Below, one piece after another: positions 33,557 through 41,512 of a stretch of DNA of 47,593 nucleotides. This DNA is from Bryobacterales bacterium (GTDB lineage: Bacteria; Acidobacteriota; Terriglobia; Bryobacterales; Bryobacteraceae), in contig JADLBD010000225.1 of the NCBI GenBank assembly GCA_020847975.1, forward strand, positions 1 to 47,593, read 5' to 3'. A model generated the notes under the pieces. The model did not search any database and was not told where the DNA came from. It was given only the letters and a program-made list of their open reading frames with translations. Numbering within the stretch: the stretch's first letter is position 1; the number at the start of each line of letters is the position of its first letter. The position numbers and the translations under genes are program-made.

Positions 33557-34456
33557 ATGCCCGATACCAATTCCCCATTCGGCACCGAGCTCAAGGATGC
33601 CGTCAGCCGCAAACTGGACGAGTCCGGCCTCTCCCAGCACGATTACGTCAAGGCGGCGCTCAAATGGCAGTACAACTGGATCGGGCTGGCCGGCGCGGCG
33701 GCGTTCGCGATCGTTTCCGGCACCGGCCTTCCCCTGGTGCTCGCCGCCGGATTGGAAATGATGTACGTCGCCCTGGTGCCGCAGAGCAGCCGCTTCCGCC
33801 GCCTCGTTCGCTCCTGGAAGTACGCCGACGAGAAACGCGAACACCAGAAGCGCCTCGAGGAGATGCGGAAGAATCTGCCGCCGGAAATGCGCAGCCGCTA
33901 CGAATTCGTCCAGCAGATCGCCAAGGAGATCCGCGCCAATTATGCGCAGCTTTCCTACGCCTCGCAGATCTTCGCCACCCAGATGGACGACAAGCTGAAC
34001 GGACTACTCGAAGGCTATGTTCGCCTGCTCCACGCCGCCTATACGCATCGCGAGTATCTCAAGTCGCTGAACCCGGATCAGATTCGCAAAGAAGCCGCCT
34101 ACCTTGAAAAATCGCTCGAAAAAGAGCCACCCAAGGTGCGGGAGATCAACCAGCGCCGCATCGAAATCCTTCGCAAGCGCGTCGCCAAGTTCGAAAAGAT
34201 CGCGGAAAACCGCCAGGTGGTGGACGCGCAGTGCGCGGCCATCGAGGACGTGCTCCAGCTCATCCGCGATCAATCGGTCACCATGCGCGATCCGCAGCAG
34301 GTGAGCGCCCAGCTCGATCACCTCGTGATGGACGTGGAGCAAACCGAGCAGAGCGTCCGCGAGATGGAAGAGATCTTCGCCCTCACCACGGAGAACCATG
34401 ACGACCTTCGTCTCTCGGAGGAGAACCCGCCGGCTCGAAATCGCGTACGGAACTGA
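33557..34456 (+). CDS. Membrane coiled-coil protein of unknown function
   Basis: The 299-residue product has a hydrophobic hairpin at about 40-75 (WIGLAGAAAFAIVSGTGLPL, LAAGLEMMYVALV). The rest is a long charged helical region (about 80-290) with coiled-coil pattern and no catalytic motif. No signal peptide is present, so both ends are probably cytoplasmic. Its placement 43 bases after the ABC ATPase and two bases before the AAA+ gene suggests it links the membrane to one of them, as a receptor or adaptor. I do not recognise the family. Confidence 0.6.
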   Translation: MPDTNSPFGTELKDAVSRKLDESGLSQHDYVKAALKWQYNWIGLAGAAAFAIVSGTGLPLVLAAGLEMMYVALVPQSSRFRRLVRSWKYADEKREHQKRLEEMRKNLPPEMRSRYEFVQQIAKEIRANYAQLSYASQIFATQMDDKLNGLLEGYVRLLHAAYTHREYLKSLNPDQIRKEAAYLEKSLEKEPPKVREINQRRIEILRKRVAKFEKIAENRQVVDAQCAAIEDVLQLIRDQSVTMRDPQQVSAQLDHLVMDVEQTEQSVREMEEIFALTTENHDDLRLSEENPPARNRVRN

Positions 34457-34458
34457 AC

Positions 34459-36195
34459 ATGACCCCCACCGTGAATAACGCCGCGCTCGACGCACTGCCG
34501 GAATGGGCGCGCCGGCTTTCGGAGAAATACTACTCGCGCACCATCGCCATGTTCATCCTGCATGGCAATGTGCATGACCTGGTGTCCTGGAACCGTGGCG
34601 ATCGCACGGAATATGTGCCTCTGCCGCGCTTCCTCAACGAGGCCTTGTTCGGCAGGCGCGATCTCGTGTTTTCTTACGACCGCGGCGGCGGACTCGCCTT
34701 CTCGAACAACGACGTCCAGGCCGATTTCCAGCGCGCGCTCAGCGGCTATGACGCCTTCCACGGCACGAAGTACTCGCAAGGCCTGCCGCGCAACCCCGAC
34801 AGCGTCCTCACGCTACTCGAGAGCTACCTCCGCCTGCGCGTGCAGGACGGCAAGAAGATGGCGCTCTCCATCGGATTCGCGGAGACAATAGTTCCCGGAG
34901 CCGATGCCTCCTCGATGGGCTCGGAAGACCGCAACTGCCTGGTCATCCTCAAACGATGGGCGCAGAACCAGAGCTTCCTGCGCTCCGATGTCACCATCTG
35001 CCTCATCACGGAAAGCCTCGCTGGATTGAACTCAGGCCTGGTGCAGAATCCGGGAGTTTCGGCACTCGAAATTCCGCTCCCCGATGAGCAGGACCGGCTG
35101 GATTTCATCCGATGGCAGATCGAATCCACTCCGCTGCCGCCCGGCTCCGACGTGACCGCGGAGACGCTTGCCAAGCTCGGCGCGGGCCTCAAGCGGGTCC
35201 AACTCCAAAACCTCATCGCGCACGCCTGCGAGAATCGCCAACCGCTGACCGTAGCCTTCCTCACCCGGCTCAAGAAGGAACTCATCGAAGCCGAATCGGG
35301 CGGGCTCCTCGAATTCGTCCAAAGCCGCTATGACCTCTCGATGGTCGCCGGCCACGAGCCCGCAAAGAAGAAGCTGCGAGACGCCGCTGCCGGATTGCGC
35401 GCCGGGCGCTTCGACATCCTGCCGATGGGCTATGTCATCTGCGGACCCGTCGGCACCGGAAAAACCTTCCTCACCACCTGTTTCGCCGGCGAGGTCGGCA
35501 TTCCCGCCGTCATGCTGAAGAATTTCCGCAGCATGTGGCAGGGTGTCACCGAAGCAAACCTCGAGCGCGTCCTCACCCTTCTGAAGGCCATGAGCCCCAT
35601 CGCCGTCGTGGTGGACGAAGCTGACGCCCAACTCGGCAACCGTTCGAGCTTCGGCGACAGCGGCGTCAGCAATCGCGTCTTCGCCCAGATCGCCCAGTTC
35701 ATGGGCGACACGGAACTGCGCGGCAGAGTGATCTGGTTCCTGCTCACCTGCCGGCCCGATCTCCTGCCCGTCGACCTGAAGCGCCAGGGACGGGCGGAAG
35801 AACACATCGCCCTCTTCTATCCACACACCAGCGAAGAACGACTCGCCATGTTCCGCGCCATGCTCAAGAAAACCGGAACTCGCGTTTCTTCCGAAGACGC
35901 CGAGCAGTTCTACCTGCAACAAGCCGGCACGCTCTCCGGAGCCGATACCGAAGCCCTCCTCGTACGCGCCCGCATGAAAAGCGCCCTCGAAGGCGACCCC
36001 TCCGTCGATGCCGAAGACCTCAAAGCCGCCATCGCCGATTTCATTCCACCGTCCTATCCCACCGAGATCGAGTTGCAGAACCTCGTCGCCGTGCTCGAAT
36101 GCACATCGAAGAGCCTGCTGCCGGAGCAATATCGCGACATGGACCGCGGCGAGATCCTACGGCGTGTTGGCGAACTGAGCGCGTTCAGCCGGTAA
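34459..36195 (+). CDS. AAA+ ATPase with degenerate N-terminal AAA-like half
   Basis: The 578-residue protein has an active AAA+ module in its C-terminal half: Walker A GPVGTGKT (329-336), Walker B IAVVVDEAD (from 381), a probable sensor-1 FLLTCRPD and an arginine-rich segment KRQGRAEEH. The N-terminal half (about 25-290) has an AAA-like order of blocks but no Walker A (FILHGNVHDLV, KKMALSIGFAETIVP, DVTICLITESLAGL). This resembles the two-part layout of Ycf46-type ATPases; that similarity is from memory. AAA+ proteins remodel other proteins, and PspA assemblies or the membrane coiled-coil protein are the obvious candidates here. The start is two bases after the preceding stop. Confidence 0.82.
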   Translation: MTPTVNNAALDALPEWARRLSEKYYSRTIAMFILHGNVHDLVSWNRGDRTEYVPLPRFLNEALFGRRDLVFSYDRGGGLAFSNNDVQADFQRALSGYDAFHGTKYSQGLPRNPDSVLTLLESYLRLRVQDGKKMALSIGFAETIVPGADASSMGSEDRNCLVILKRWAQNQSFLRSDVTICLITESLAGLNSGLVQNPGVSALEIPLPDEQDRLDFIRWQIESTPLPPGSDVTAETLAKLGAGLKRVQLQNLIAHACENRQPLTVAFLTRLKKELIEAESGGLLEFVQSRYDLSMVAGHEPAKKKLRDAAAGLRAGRFDILPMGYVICGPVGTGKTFLTTCFAGEVGIPAVMLKNFRSMWQGVTEANLERVLTLLKAMSPIAVVVDEADAQLGNRSSFGDSGVSNRVFAQIAQFMGDTELRGRVIWFLLTCRPDLLPVDLKRQGRAEEHIALFYPHTSEERLAMFRAMLKKTGTRVSSEDAEQFYLQQAGTLSGADTEALLVRARMKSALEGDPSVDAEDLKAAIADFIPPSYPTEIELQNLVAVLECTSKSLLPEQYRDMDRGEILRRVGELSAFSR

Positions 36196-36230
36196 CCATG
36201 CGGAAACGATGTGATCCCCAGCCCAGTTAC

Positions 36231-36246
36231 GCCAAACCAGTTTGGC
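36231..36246. repeat. 16-base inverted repeat
   Basis: Gccaaac and gtttggc are perfect complements separated by ca, in the 114-base gap between the AAA+ gene and the 36310 gene. The tiny loop favours a protein-binding dyad over an RNA hairpin. It may control the 36310 gene. Confidence 0.4.
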
Positions 36247-36309
36247 TGAAACCTGAAGGCTAAGTGCTAACTTCATCGCCTGTTTTCGCTATTCCTGTTA
36301 GGAGGATCT

Positions 36310-37398
36310 ATGTCGCCGGCAGAACTACAGGAACTCATCACCCATTTTCGCGAAGCTACATCCGTCAACTTGCACCTGGTCAAGGGCTTCAAAATCCTCC
36401 AAAAGCACGATCCATCCGGAACGCCGATGGGCTTCGACTTCACCGTCGAGAATCCGCGGGCGCTCGCCCAGCAGATGCGCGACAACAGCAACATGGCGGA
36501 AGATCCCGCGCATAAAGGCCATTACGCCCCCTGGACCACCCCGAATACCAACTTCGGATTCACGGAGGTTACCCAGCCCGATCTTCCCTCGACGAGATGG
36601 CCCAAGGCGGTGCATATCGATTTTGCCATCGGCTCGAGCAAATGCCCGTGTGGAATCCATCTCGATCAGGATCATCGCGTGGTGGGCCGCGACCGGAGCG
36701 GCAACGCCGTCTGCTCCTATGCCAACGACCCCATCGTCAAAGAGGTGATCCACGAAGTCGGGCTGCGCCAGATTCCGCTCAGCACTTTCCAGATTCGCCC
36801 CATCCATGTCTACGACGACCCCGAACCGCGCGGTTTCGATTTCGAGTCTCCGGATATTGCCGCCATCGAGGCGATCGTCCGCACCCTTTCCACCCACAAT
36901 GAGCCCTCGCCGCCCACCATCCGGTTCTTGCCAAACCTCGATGCCTTGGATTTCACGAAGAAGCCCAAAACGGACGCGCCGTACCGTCACGACAACAGCA
37001 GGGATGTGACCGGGTGGGTCGGCAACCGCGTCACCCTGGGACAGGGATATCGCGAGAAAGGCTTTGGCCCCCGCGTGCATATCGAACTGGACAAGGATTC
37101 AAACCTGGGCAATGTCCATCTGGACACGCATCCCTACTTGAACCCTGACGGAACGCCAAACCTGAAGAAGGCCGCCGAACACGGCATCTACGACCTCGCG
37201 CCGGGATTTGGACTCGGCGGGCGCACGAGCCGCTTCACCTGGCAACTGGTGATCGGCGGGTCCTATACCCCGAAGGGCGGGCGCGAGAGCGTGGAGATCG
37301 GCGTCCCAATCAAGCCTGCCGGCGACAGCGGCCCCATCGAAGGCTGGACCATCGGAATAGGCGTGCAGATTCGCATGCGGCGTCGCCGGTCCAGATAG
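36310..37398 (+). CDS. Hypothetical protein, 362 aa
   Basis: I do not recognise this protein. It starts with a good ribosome site (aggagg at 36300-36305) and has no signal peptide. Residues 1-55 look helical and conserved-like (LQELITHFREATSVNLHLVK). The middle has a cysteine/histidine patch (GSSKCPCGIHLDQDH, NAVCSYAND) that could bind metal. The last 120 residues look beta-rich (GFGPRVHIELDKDSN to GWTIGIGVQIRM) and end in a basic tail. It follows the AAA+ gene after 114 bases on the same strand, so it may or may not belong with that cluster. Confidence 0.55.
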   Translation: MSPAELQELITHFREATSVNLHLVKGFKILQKHDPSGTPMGFDFTVENPRALAQQMRDNSNMAEDPAHKGHYAPWTTPNTNFGFTEVTQPDLPSTRWPKAVHIDFAIGSSKCPCGIHLDQDHRVVGRDRSGNAVCSYANDPIVKEVIHEVGLRQIPLSTFQIRPIHVYDDPEPRGFDFESPDIAAIEAIVRTLSTHNEPSPPTIRFLPNLDALDFTKKPKTDAPYRHDNSRDVTGWVGNRVTLGQGYREKGFGPRVHIELDKDSNLGNVHLDTHPYLNPDGTPNLKKAAEHGIYDLAPGFGLGGRTSRFTWQLVIGGSYTPKGGRESVEIGVPIKPAGDSGPIEGWTIGIGVQIRMRRRRSR

Positions 37399-37449
37399 GG
37401 TTGCTCCCCCACGATGGCCCCCCTGAACAGTATTGCCCCTGATCCAACG

Positions 37450-38334
37450 CTATCCGCGAATCTCCGCGAACGCGTCCGCAATCTCTCGCTTCGCTTCCAC
37501 CCCAACCACCGTCAGCGGCAGCCGCGGTGGACCCCCGTAATACCCGTTCTGGTCCATCGCGTACTTCAACCCCGGCACCCCGTACTTCGTCGTCACCAGC
37601 CGCGCCGCCCGCGCAATGCGGTCCTGCCAGTCCCGCGCCGCCTCGTGCTCCCTCATCCGGTGCGCCTCCCAAATCGTGATGCAGGCGTACGGAGCCGCGT
37701 TGGCGAACGCCAGCACCGCTCCCACTGCTCCCACCTGAAACGACGGCCACAACGTCGGAGCCGATCCCACCAGCACCTGGAAACCCTTCTTCACCGTCCG
37801 GATCATCTCCATCACTTTCTCGATGTTCCCCGAGCTTTCCTTGATGGCGATGATATTCGGATGTTCGCTCAGCAGCGCCACCGCCTCCGGTGAAATGTCC
37901 ACCCCCGTCGCCTGCGGCCAGTTGTAAATCAGGATCGGGATCTTCGCCTGATCCGCCACCGTGCGGAAGTACACCAACTGCGCCTCATCGCGGCTGAGCA
38001 GCGCCTTGTAGTAATGCGGCGTCCGCACCATCGCCGCCTTGTACCCCATCCCGGCCGCCTTGTTCGTCAGCCACACCGTCTCGCGCACGCTCTCCACGCC
38101 CGTCCCCGCGATCAGCAGTTTCTCCGCGGCCGCCGCCTCGGCCACCCACCCCCACACCTCGAACTTCTCCTCCGCCGTCAGCATCACGCTCTCCCCCGTC
38201 GAGCCGCACACCACATAGCCCGGCAGCGAGGTCTTGTTCCACTTCTCCACGTTGTGAAACACCTTCGCCTTATACAGAGAGCCGTCGTACTGGAAAGGAG
38301 TCGTAATCGGAGGGAAAATACCTTGAAGTTTCAT
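37450..38334 (-). CDS. DapA/NanA-family class I aldolase (dihydrodipicolinate synthase-like)
   Basis: The 294-residue TIM barrel has the family features: GIFPPITTPF near the start, the VCGSTGESVML block (TGE), the catalytic Tyr in LIYNWP and the Schiff-base Lys in IAIKESSGN. The family includes dihydrodipicolinate synthase, sialate lyase and several sugar-acid aldolases. GSTGES instead of the usual GTTGEx, and the lack of lysine-pathway neighbours, make a catabolic aldolase as likely as lysine synthesis. The start is ATG 38334, where the family's N-terminus begins; the frame continues 20 codons upstream. It lies downstream of atpE on the same strand, 81 bases away. Confidence 0.85.
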   Translation of the reverse strand: MKLQGIFPPITTPFQYDGSLYKAKVFHNVEKWNKTSLPGYVVCGSTGESVMLTAEEKFEVWGWVAEAAAAEKLLIAGTGVESVRETVWLTNKAAGMGYKAAMVRTPHYYKALLSRDEAQLVYFRTVADQAKIPILIYNWPQATGVDISPEAVALLSEHPNIIAIKESSGNIEKVMEMIRTVKKGFQVLVGSAPTLWPSFQVGAVGAVLAFANAAPYACITIWEAHRMREHEAARDWQDRIARAARLVTTKYGVPGLKYAMDQNGYYGGPPRLPLTVVGVEAKREIADAFAEIRG

Positions 38335-38415
38335 CACCTGTTGACGTCCCACAAAAATTAAGGGGGCCAAGCCCGTCAGGCCCGCCCCCTGCATGCTCTG
38401 AATATCGCGAAAAAC

Positions 38416-38703
38416 CTACACAACCTTGGCGAAGATGATAACCAGCACGTAGAGCGCCAGCGACTCGATCAGCACCAGACCCAGAATCAGCGCCCCGCGA
38501 ATCGCGGCCGCCGCCGCCGGGTTGCGCGCCATTCCCTCGGCTGCGCCCGCCACGGCCTTACCCTGGCCCAGAGCGCACAAGCCCGAGGCGATTGCCATCG
38601 AGAAGCCGGACGTTATGGCCACCCAGTTGGTGCCATCCGCGGCGTAAATTGGCGAGGCGATCAACAACAGCGCCAGCGCCAGAAACATCGTTTTCACACT
38701 CAT
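38416..38703 (-). CDS. atpE: F-type ATP synthase subunit c
   Basis: The 95-residue proteolipid has two membrane helices joined by the polar loop ARNP. The ion-binding Glu is E80 in LIESLALY. Ahead of helix 1 is a signal-like extension (MSVKTMFLALALLLIASPIY, end near AADG), so the mature protein may be about 73 residues. Gln47 in GQG lies 33 residues before E80, with Ser81 and Tyr85 after it; these align with Q32, E65, S66 and Y70 of the sodium-binding c subunit of Ilyobacter, while the Thr67 position is Leu. The ring turns in the inner membrane to drive ATP synthesis. It follows atpB by 100 bases. Confidence 0.93.
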   Translation of the reverse strand: MSVKTMFLALALLLIASPIYAADGTNWVAITSGFSMAIASGLCALGQGKAVAGAAEGMARNPAAAAAIRGALILGLVLIESLALYVLVIIFAKVV

Positions 38704-38803
38704 TCCTTGCTCCTTGCTATGAATTACCGCTCAGGAGGTGGTTCTATCCCTCGCCTGGGGGCGGGGTAGCTCACACTGGCGGCCATTATGCCCTACAAAA
38801 AAA

Positions 38804-39541
38804 TCAATGCGCTTCGTGCGCCACTGCGCCGCCAACGTACAACATCGTCAGCAGCATGAAGACATACGCCTGAAGCAGCGCCACAAACACGTGCAGACCC
38901 ATGAACGCCACCGGCGCAATGAAATACGTCAGCGTCAGAAACAGCAGCGTCACCTGCTCGCCCGCGTACATGTTGGCGTAAAGACGAATGCTGAGCGACA
39001 GCGGCCGCGCCAGGTTCGAAATGATCTCGATGGGAAACATCAGCGGAGCCATGGCCGGAATCGGACCCGCGAAATGCGCCAGATACTTGCCCCCGCCCTG
39101 CGCCTTGACGCCCATGATGTTGTAATACAGGAACGACGCCAGCGCTAACCCCACAGGCACGTAAGGAAACATCGTCGGCGACTCCAATCCCGGAATAAGG
39201 CCGATCAGGTTCGAAAACAGCACAAAAATGAAAATGGCGCCGCAGAAGGCAATGTATTTGTCGCCATGGTGCGGAATGTTCGTGTGCGCCTCGCCCCGTA
39301 TGAAGTTATACACGGCCTCGAAAATGTGCTGCGCCGCGCCCGGATTCTCCATCGACAGCCGGGGCTTCAGCATCGCAAACAGTACAACTATGATTGCCGC
39401 TACCAGGATCTGCATCGTGATCCAGTTGGTCCATGGGCGCGCCGCGTTTTCCGCGTGCTGGCCCACGGCATTCAATATCGCCGTTCCGGCGCCGCCAAGG
39501 TAGTCGTTGAACAGGCGCGTAATCAGAATCTCATGTTCCAT
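38804..39541 (-). CDS. atpB: F-type ATP synthase subunit a
   Basis: The 245-residue inner-membrane protein forms the ion path beside the c-ring. The essential Arg is in the FEIISNLARPLSLSIRLYAN type segment (read here as PIEIISNLARPLSLSIRL), with NMYAGEQVTLL following. The N-terminus (HEILITRLFNDYL) and five or more hydrophobic stretches match the family. The start overlaps the preceding atpI-like gene by 11 bases. Subunits b, delta, alpha, gamma, beta and epsilon are not in the window. Confidence 0.94.
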   Translation of the reverse strand: MEHEILITRLFNDYLGGAGTAILNAVGQHAENAARPWTNWITMQILVAAIIVVLFAMLKPRLSMENPGAAQHIFEAVYNFIRGEAHTNIPHHGDKYIAFCGAIFIFVLFSNLIGLIPGLESPTMFPYVPVGLALASFLYYNIMGVKAQGGGKYLAHFAGPIPAMAPLMFPIEIISNLARPLSLSIRLYANMYAGEQVTLLFLTLTYFIAPVAFMGLHVFVALLQAYVFMLLTMLYVGGAVAHEAH

Positions 39542-39917
39542 GAATGAACTCGTAGAGGATTTCGAGCAAGGCCGCCGCGGCTGCGATCATCAGACCGCAC
39601 AGCGCCGCCAGCAGGTGTAACCCGAATAAACGCATCATAGCATAAACAAAGGCGAAAATGAGCAGATACCGCGCCCCCAGCAGAATGCTCCGAAACGCCC
39701 CCGGCTTGCTCTTCCCCCCCGGCCCGATCGCCATCACGAAGCGGTGCGTATAGTGAAAACTCACCACCGAAATCAACGCCCCCACCCCGAACCCGATCCC
39801 CCATGGCGGCCCCTTCCCCACGAAAAACACCACCGTCCCCAGCACGGCCAGCCACAGCATGATCCGCCGCATCCGCTCCACCGCCGCGTCCAGATTGAAC
39901 TCAGGATTTCCCGCCAC
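39531..39917 (-). CDS. atpI: ATP synthase subunit I-like membrane protein
   Basis: The 128-residue protein has four hydrophobic segments (IMLWLAVLGTVVFFVG, IGFGVGALISVVSFHY, YLLIFAFVYAMMRLFG, LCGLMIAAAAALLEILY). Its size and position before atpB match AtpI, which helps c-ring assembly and possibly magnesium uptake. Sequence conservation in this family is low, so position carries much of the call. It overlaps the atpZ-like gene by 17 bases and atpB by 11. Confidence 0.75.
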   Translation of the reverse strand: MAGNPEFNLDAAVERMRRIMLWLAVLGTVVFFVGKGPPWGIGFGVGALISVVSFHYTHRFVMAIGPGGKSKPGAFRSILLGARYLLIFAFVYAMMRLFGLHLLAALCGLMIAAAAALLEILYEFIHGT

Positions 39918-40131
39918 TGTCTTCCCGGTTCAGTTCCACTATCAGATTCGTCACCCCAGCCGCGATGCCCAGCAGCAGAAAGATCAGGTACAGCACATGC
40001 GTCCCCAGCCACTTGTCGAGATAGTACCCCACGATGTACCCCACCACAGTCGCCGCCGGCAGTTGAAGCGCCAGCGTCATGTAGCGGCCATACTGCTGCA
40101 TCAGGCTCCGGTCCTGCCGCCCGCTTTTCAT
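39901..40131 (-). CDS. atpZ: AtpZ/AtpI-type small F0 accessory protein
   Basis: The 76-residue protein has two membrane helices (ALQLPAATVVGYIVGYYLDK and VLYLIFLLLGIAAGVTNLIV), the hairpin typical of AtpZ/F0F1-ATPase subunit family proteins, with the GYYLDKWLG motif. It probably aids assembly or ion supply of the F0 sector. ATG 40131 overlaps the hemD stop (ATGA), so this start is preferred over the longer frame that runs into hemD. Confidence 0.78.
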   Translation of the reverse strand: MKSGRQDRSLMQQYGRYMTLALQLPAATVVGYIVGYYLDKWLGTHVLYLIFLLLGIAAGVTNLIVELNREDSGGKS

Positions 40132-40958
40132 CGGCCTCCTCGCTTTCCCTCCACCAGCGCTCGCGCGCGCTCCGCCGTCTCCCGCACCAGAATCCCCATC
40201 TTCGGATGACTCGGAGCGAAATCCGTCCCAATCCCGCACTCCTCCAGCACATCGCTGCACACCGGACCGATCGACGCCACCACCACCCTCCGCCGCAGCT
40301 GATCGGCCACCTCCGCCCCCACGCCCTCCTCGCCCGCAATCTGAAGCAGGTGGGGACCCTGCATCGCCGTCGTGAACATCGCCACGTCGAACTCGCCTGC
40401 CGCCAAACCGCGCGCCGCCCGCCGCATAGGCCCGGTATCTTCCGGCAGCCTGTATTGATACACCCGCACCGTCGTCACCTCAGCCCCGCGCGCCTCAAAC
40501 CCCGCCACCAGTTCCGGACTCGGCCGCCCGTACTCCTGCACCGCCACTCGCCTCCCCGTGCGCCCCTCCGTCGCCGCCAGCAATTCCTTCCATGTGTTCG
40601 GCTCCGGAGCCAGTATGTCCGCCGTCAACCCCATCTCCCGCAGCGCCGCCGACGGCTTCGGCCCCCTCGCCACCACCGTCACCCGCCGCAGCGCCGCCGC
40701 AAACTCCCCTTCCGGATACCGCGTCGCAATCATCTTCTCGAGCGCCCGCGTCCCTACCCCAGTCAGCAGCACCACCATGTCGAATTCACCGGAGAACAAC
40801 CGCTGTGCGAAGCGCAACACCCCCTCAATCTCCTCCACCGCAACATCCCGCAAAGACGCAGCCACAAACGGCACACCCCCCTGGTTGCGGATCAAAGTCG
40901 CCATCTCCGCCCCGCGCCGCGTCTCCAGCGACAACACGCGCAACCCGTCAAATCCCAT
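40128..40958 (-). CDS. hemD: Uroporphyrinogen-III synthase
   Basis: The 276-residue protein has the two-lobed HemD layout. It begins GLRVLSLETRRGAEMATLI, has LTGVGTRALEKMI in the first lobe, and FTTAMQGPHLLQIA and ASIGPVCSDVLEECG in the second. It closes hydroxymethylbilane to uroporphyrinogen III in the cytoplasm. HemD is poorly conserved, but the (T/S)-x-x-(G/A) helix starts and the IGPVCSDVL block are convincing. Its TGA overlaps the atpZ start, placing it first in an operon with F0 genes, an unusual pairing. Confidence 0.85.
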   Translation of the reverse strand: MGFDGLRVLSLETRRGAEMATLIRNQGGVPFVAASLRDVAVEEIEGVLRFAQRLFSGEFDMVVLLTGVGTRALEKMIATRYPEGEFAAALRRVTVVARGPKPSAALREMGLTADILAPEPNTWKELLAATEGRTGRRVAVQEYGRPSPELVAGFEARGAEVTTVRVYQYRLPEDTGPMRRAARGLAAGEFDVAMFTTAMQGPHLLQIAGEEGVGAEVADQLRRRVVVASIGPVCSDVLEECGIGTDFAPSHPKMGILVRETAERARALVEGKRGGR

Positions 40959-41043
40959 ACCTCTAGCCTACCGTGCACCGTACTTGCCGGCGCGGCGGAG
41001 CACCCTGCCCAACCCGATCCATGGCTTCCCTACTGCGGCTTCC

Positions 41044-41406
41044 CTACTGCCGTTCCCAACTCCCAGGCAACCCCGGAACGTAATACCACTGCGTGTGCCG
41101 GCTCGAATCCTCGGCAATCACCGTCATGTTCGCCCATGCCCCCGATATCTTGTTCACCGTCGCAACCCAGGTGAACGCATTGGGCGTCGTCCACGTCGTG
41201 AATCTCCACCGCGAGCCCGGTACAAAACCGTCCGGCAAAAGCACCACCTCGCTGGGATTCGTCACAAAAACAGGCAGCGGAGAACTCGCTCCGATTTGCG
41301 CCGGAGCCTGCGCCTGAACGTGCTGCACCCACGCGGTCACGCAGCTCGCCGCCAGCACCAGCGCAATCGTCACACCAATACGGATAGAAGAAGAGGAAAG
41401 TCGCAT
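41044..41406 (-). CDS. Secreted hypothetical protein, 120 aa
   Basis: ATG 41406 gives a signal peptide (IRIGVTIALVLAASCVTAWV). The mature part is a small beta-rich domain (VVLLPDGFVPGSRWRFTTW, TWVATVNKISGAWANMTVIA, HTQWYYVPG). I do not know the family. It is divergent from the DUF362 gene with 106 bases between starts, and lies upstream of hemD on the same strand (85-base gap). Confidence 0.5.
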   Translation of the reverse strand: MRLSSSSIRIGVTIALVLAASCVTAWVQHVQAQAPAQIGASSPLPVFVTNPSEVVLLPDGFVPGSRWRFTTWTTPNAFTWVATVNKISGAWANMTVIAEDSSRHTQWYYVPGLPGSWERQ

Positions 41407-41512
41407 ACACACAATTGACGCGCACCCGGACAAAAAGTGCAAAACCCCTTCAGCCAAATTGGCGTTCGCCCGTTCCCCTGCCGGTTGCAGTAAACTCCGT
41501 ACAGGAGACCAC

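Noticed and set aside
37450..38334. dapA of lysine synthesis
   Set aside because: The fold and catalytic residues fit, but the GSTGES variant and the lack of lysine-pathway neighbours do not allow choosing it over other DapA/NanA-family aldolases.
39744..41174. Plus-strand frame of 476 codons
   Set aside because: It is antisense to atpI, atpZ and hemD, rich in Arg/His/Pro, with no recognisable domain.
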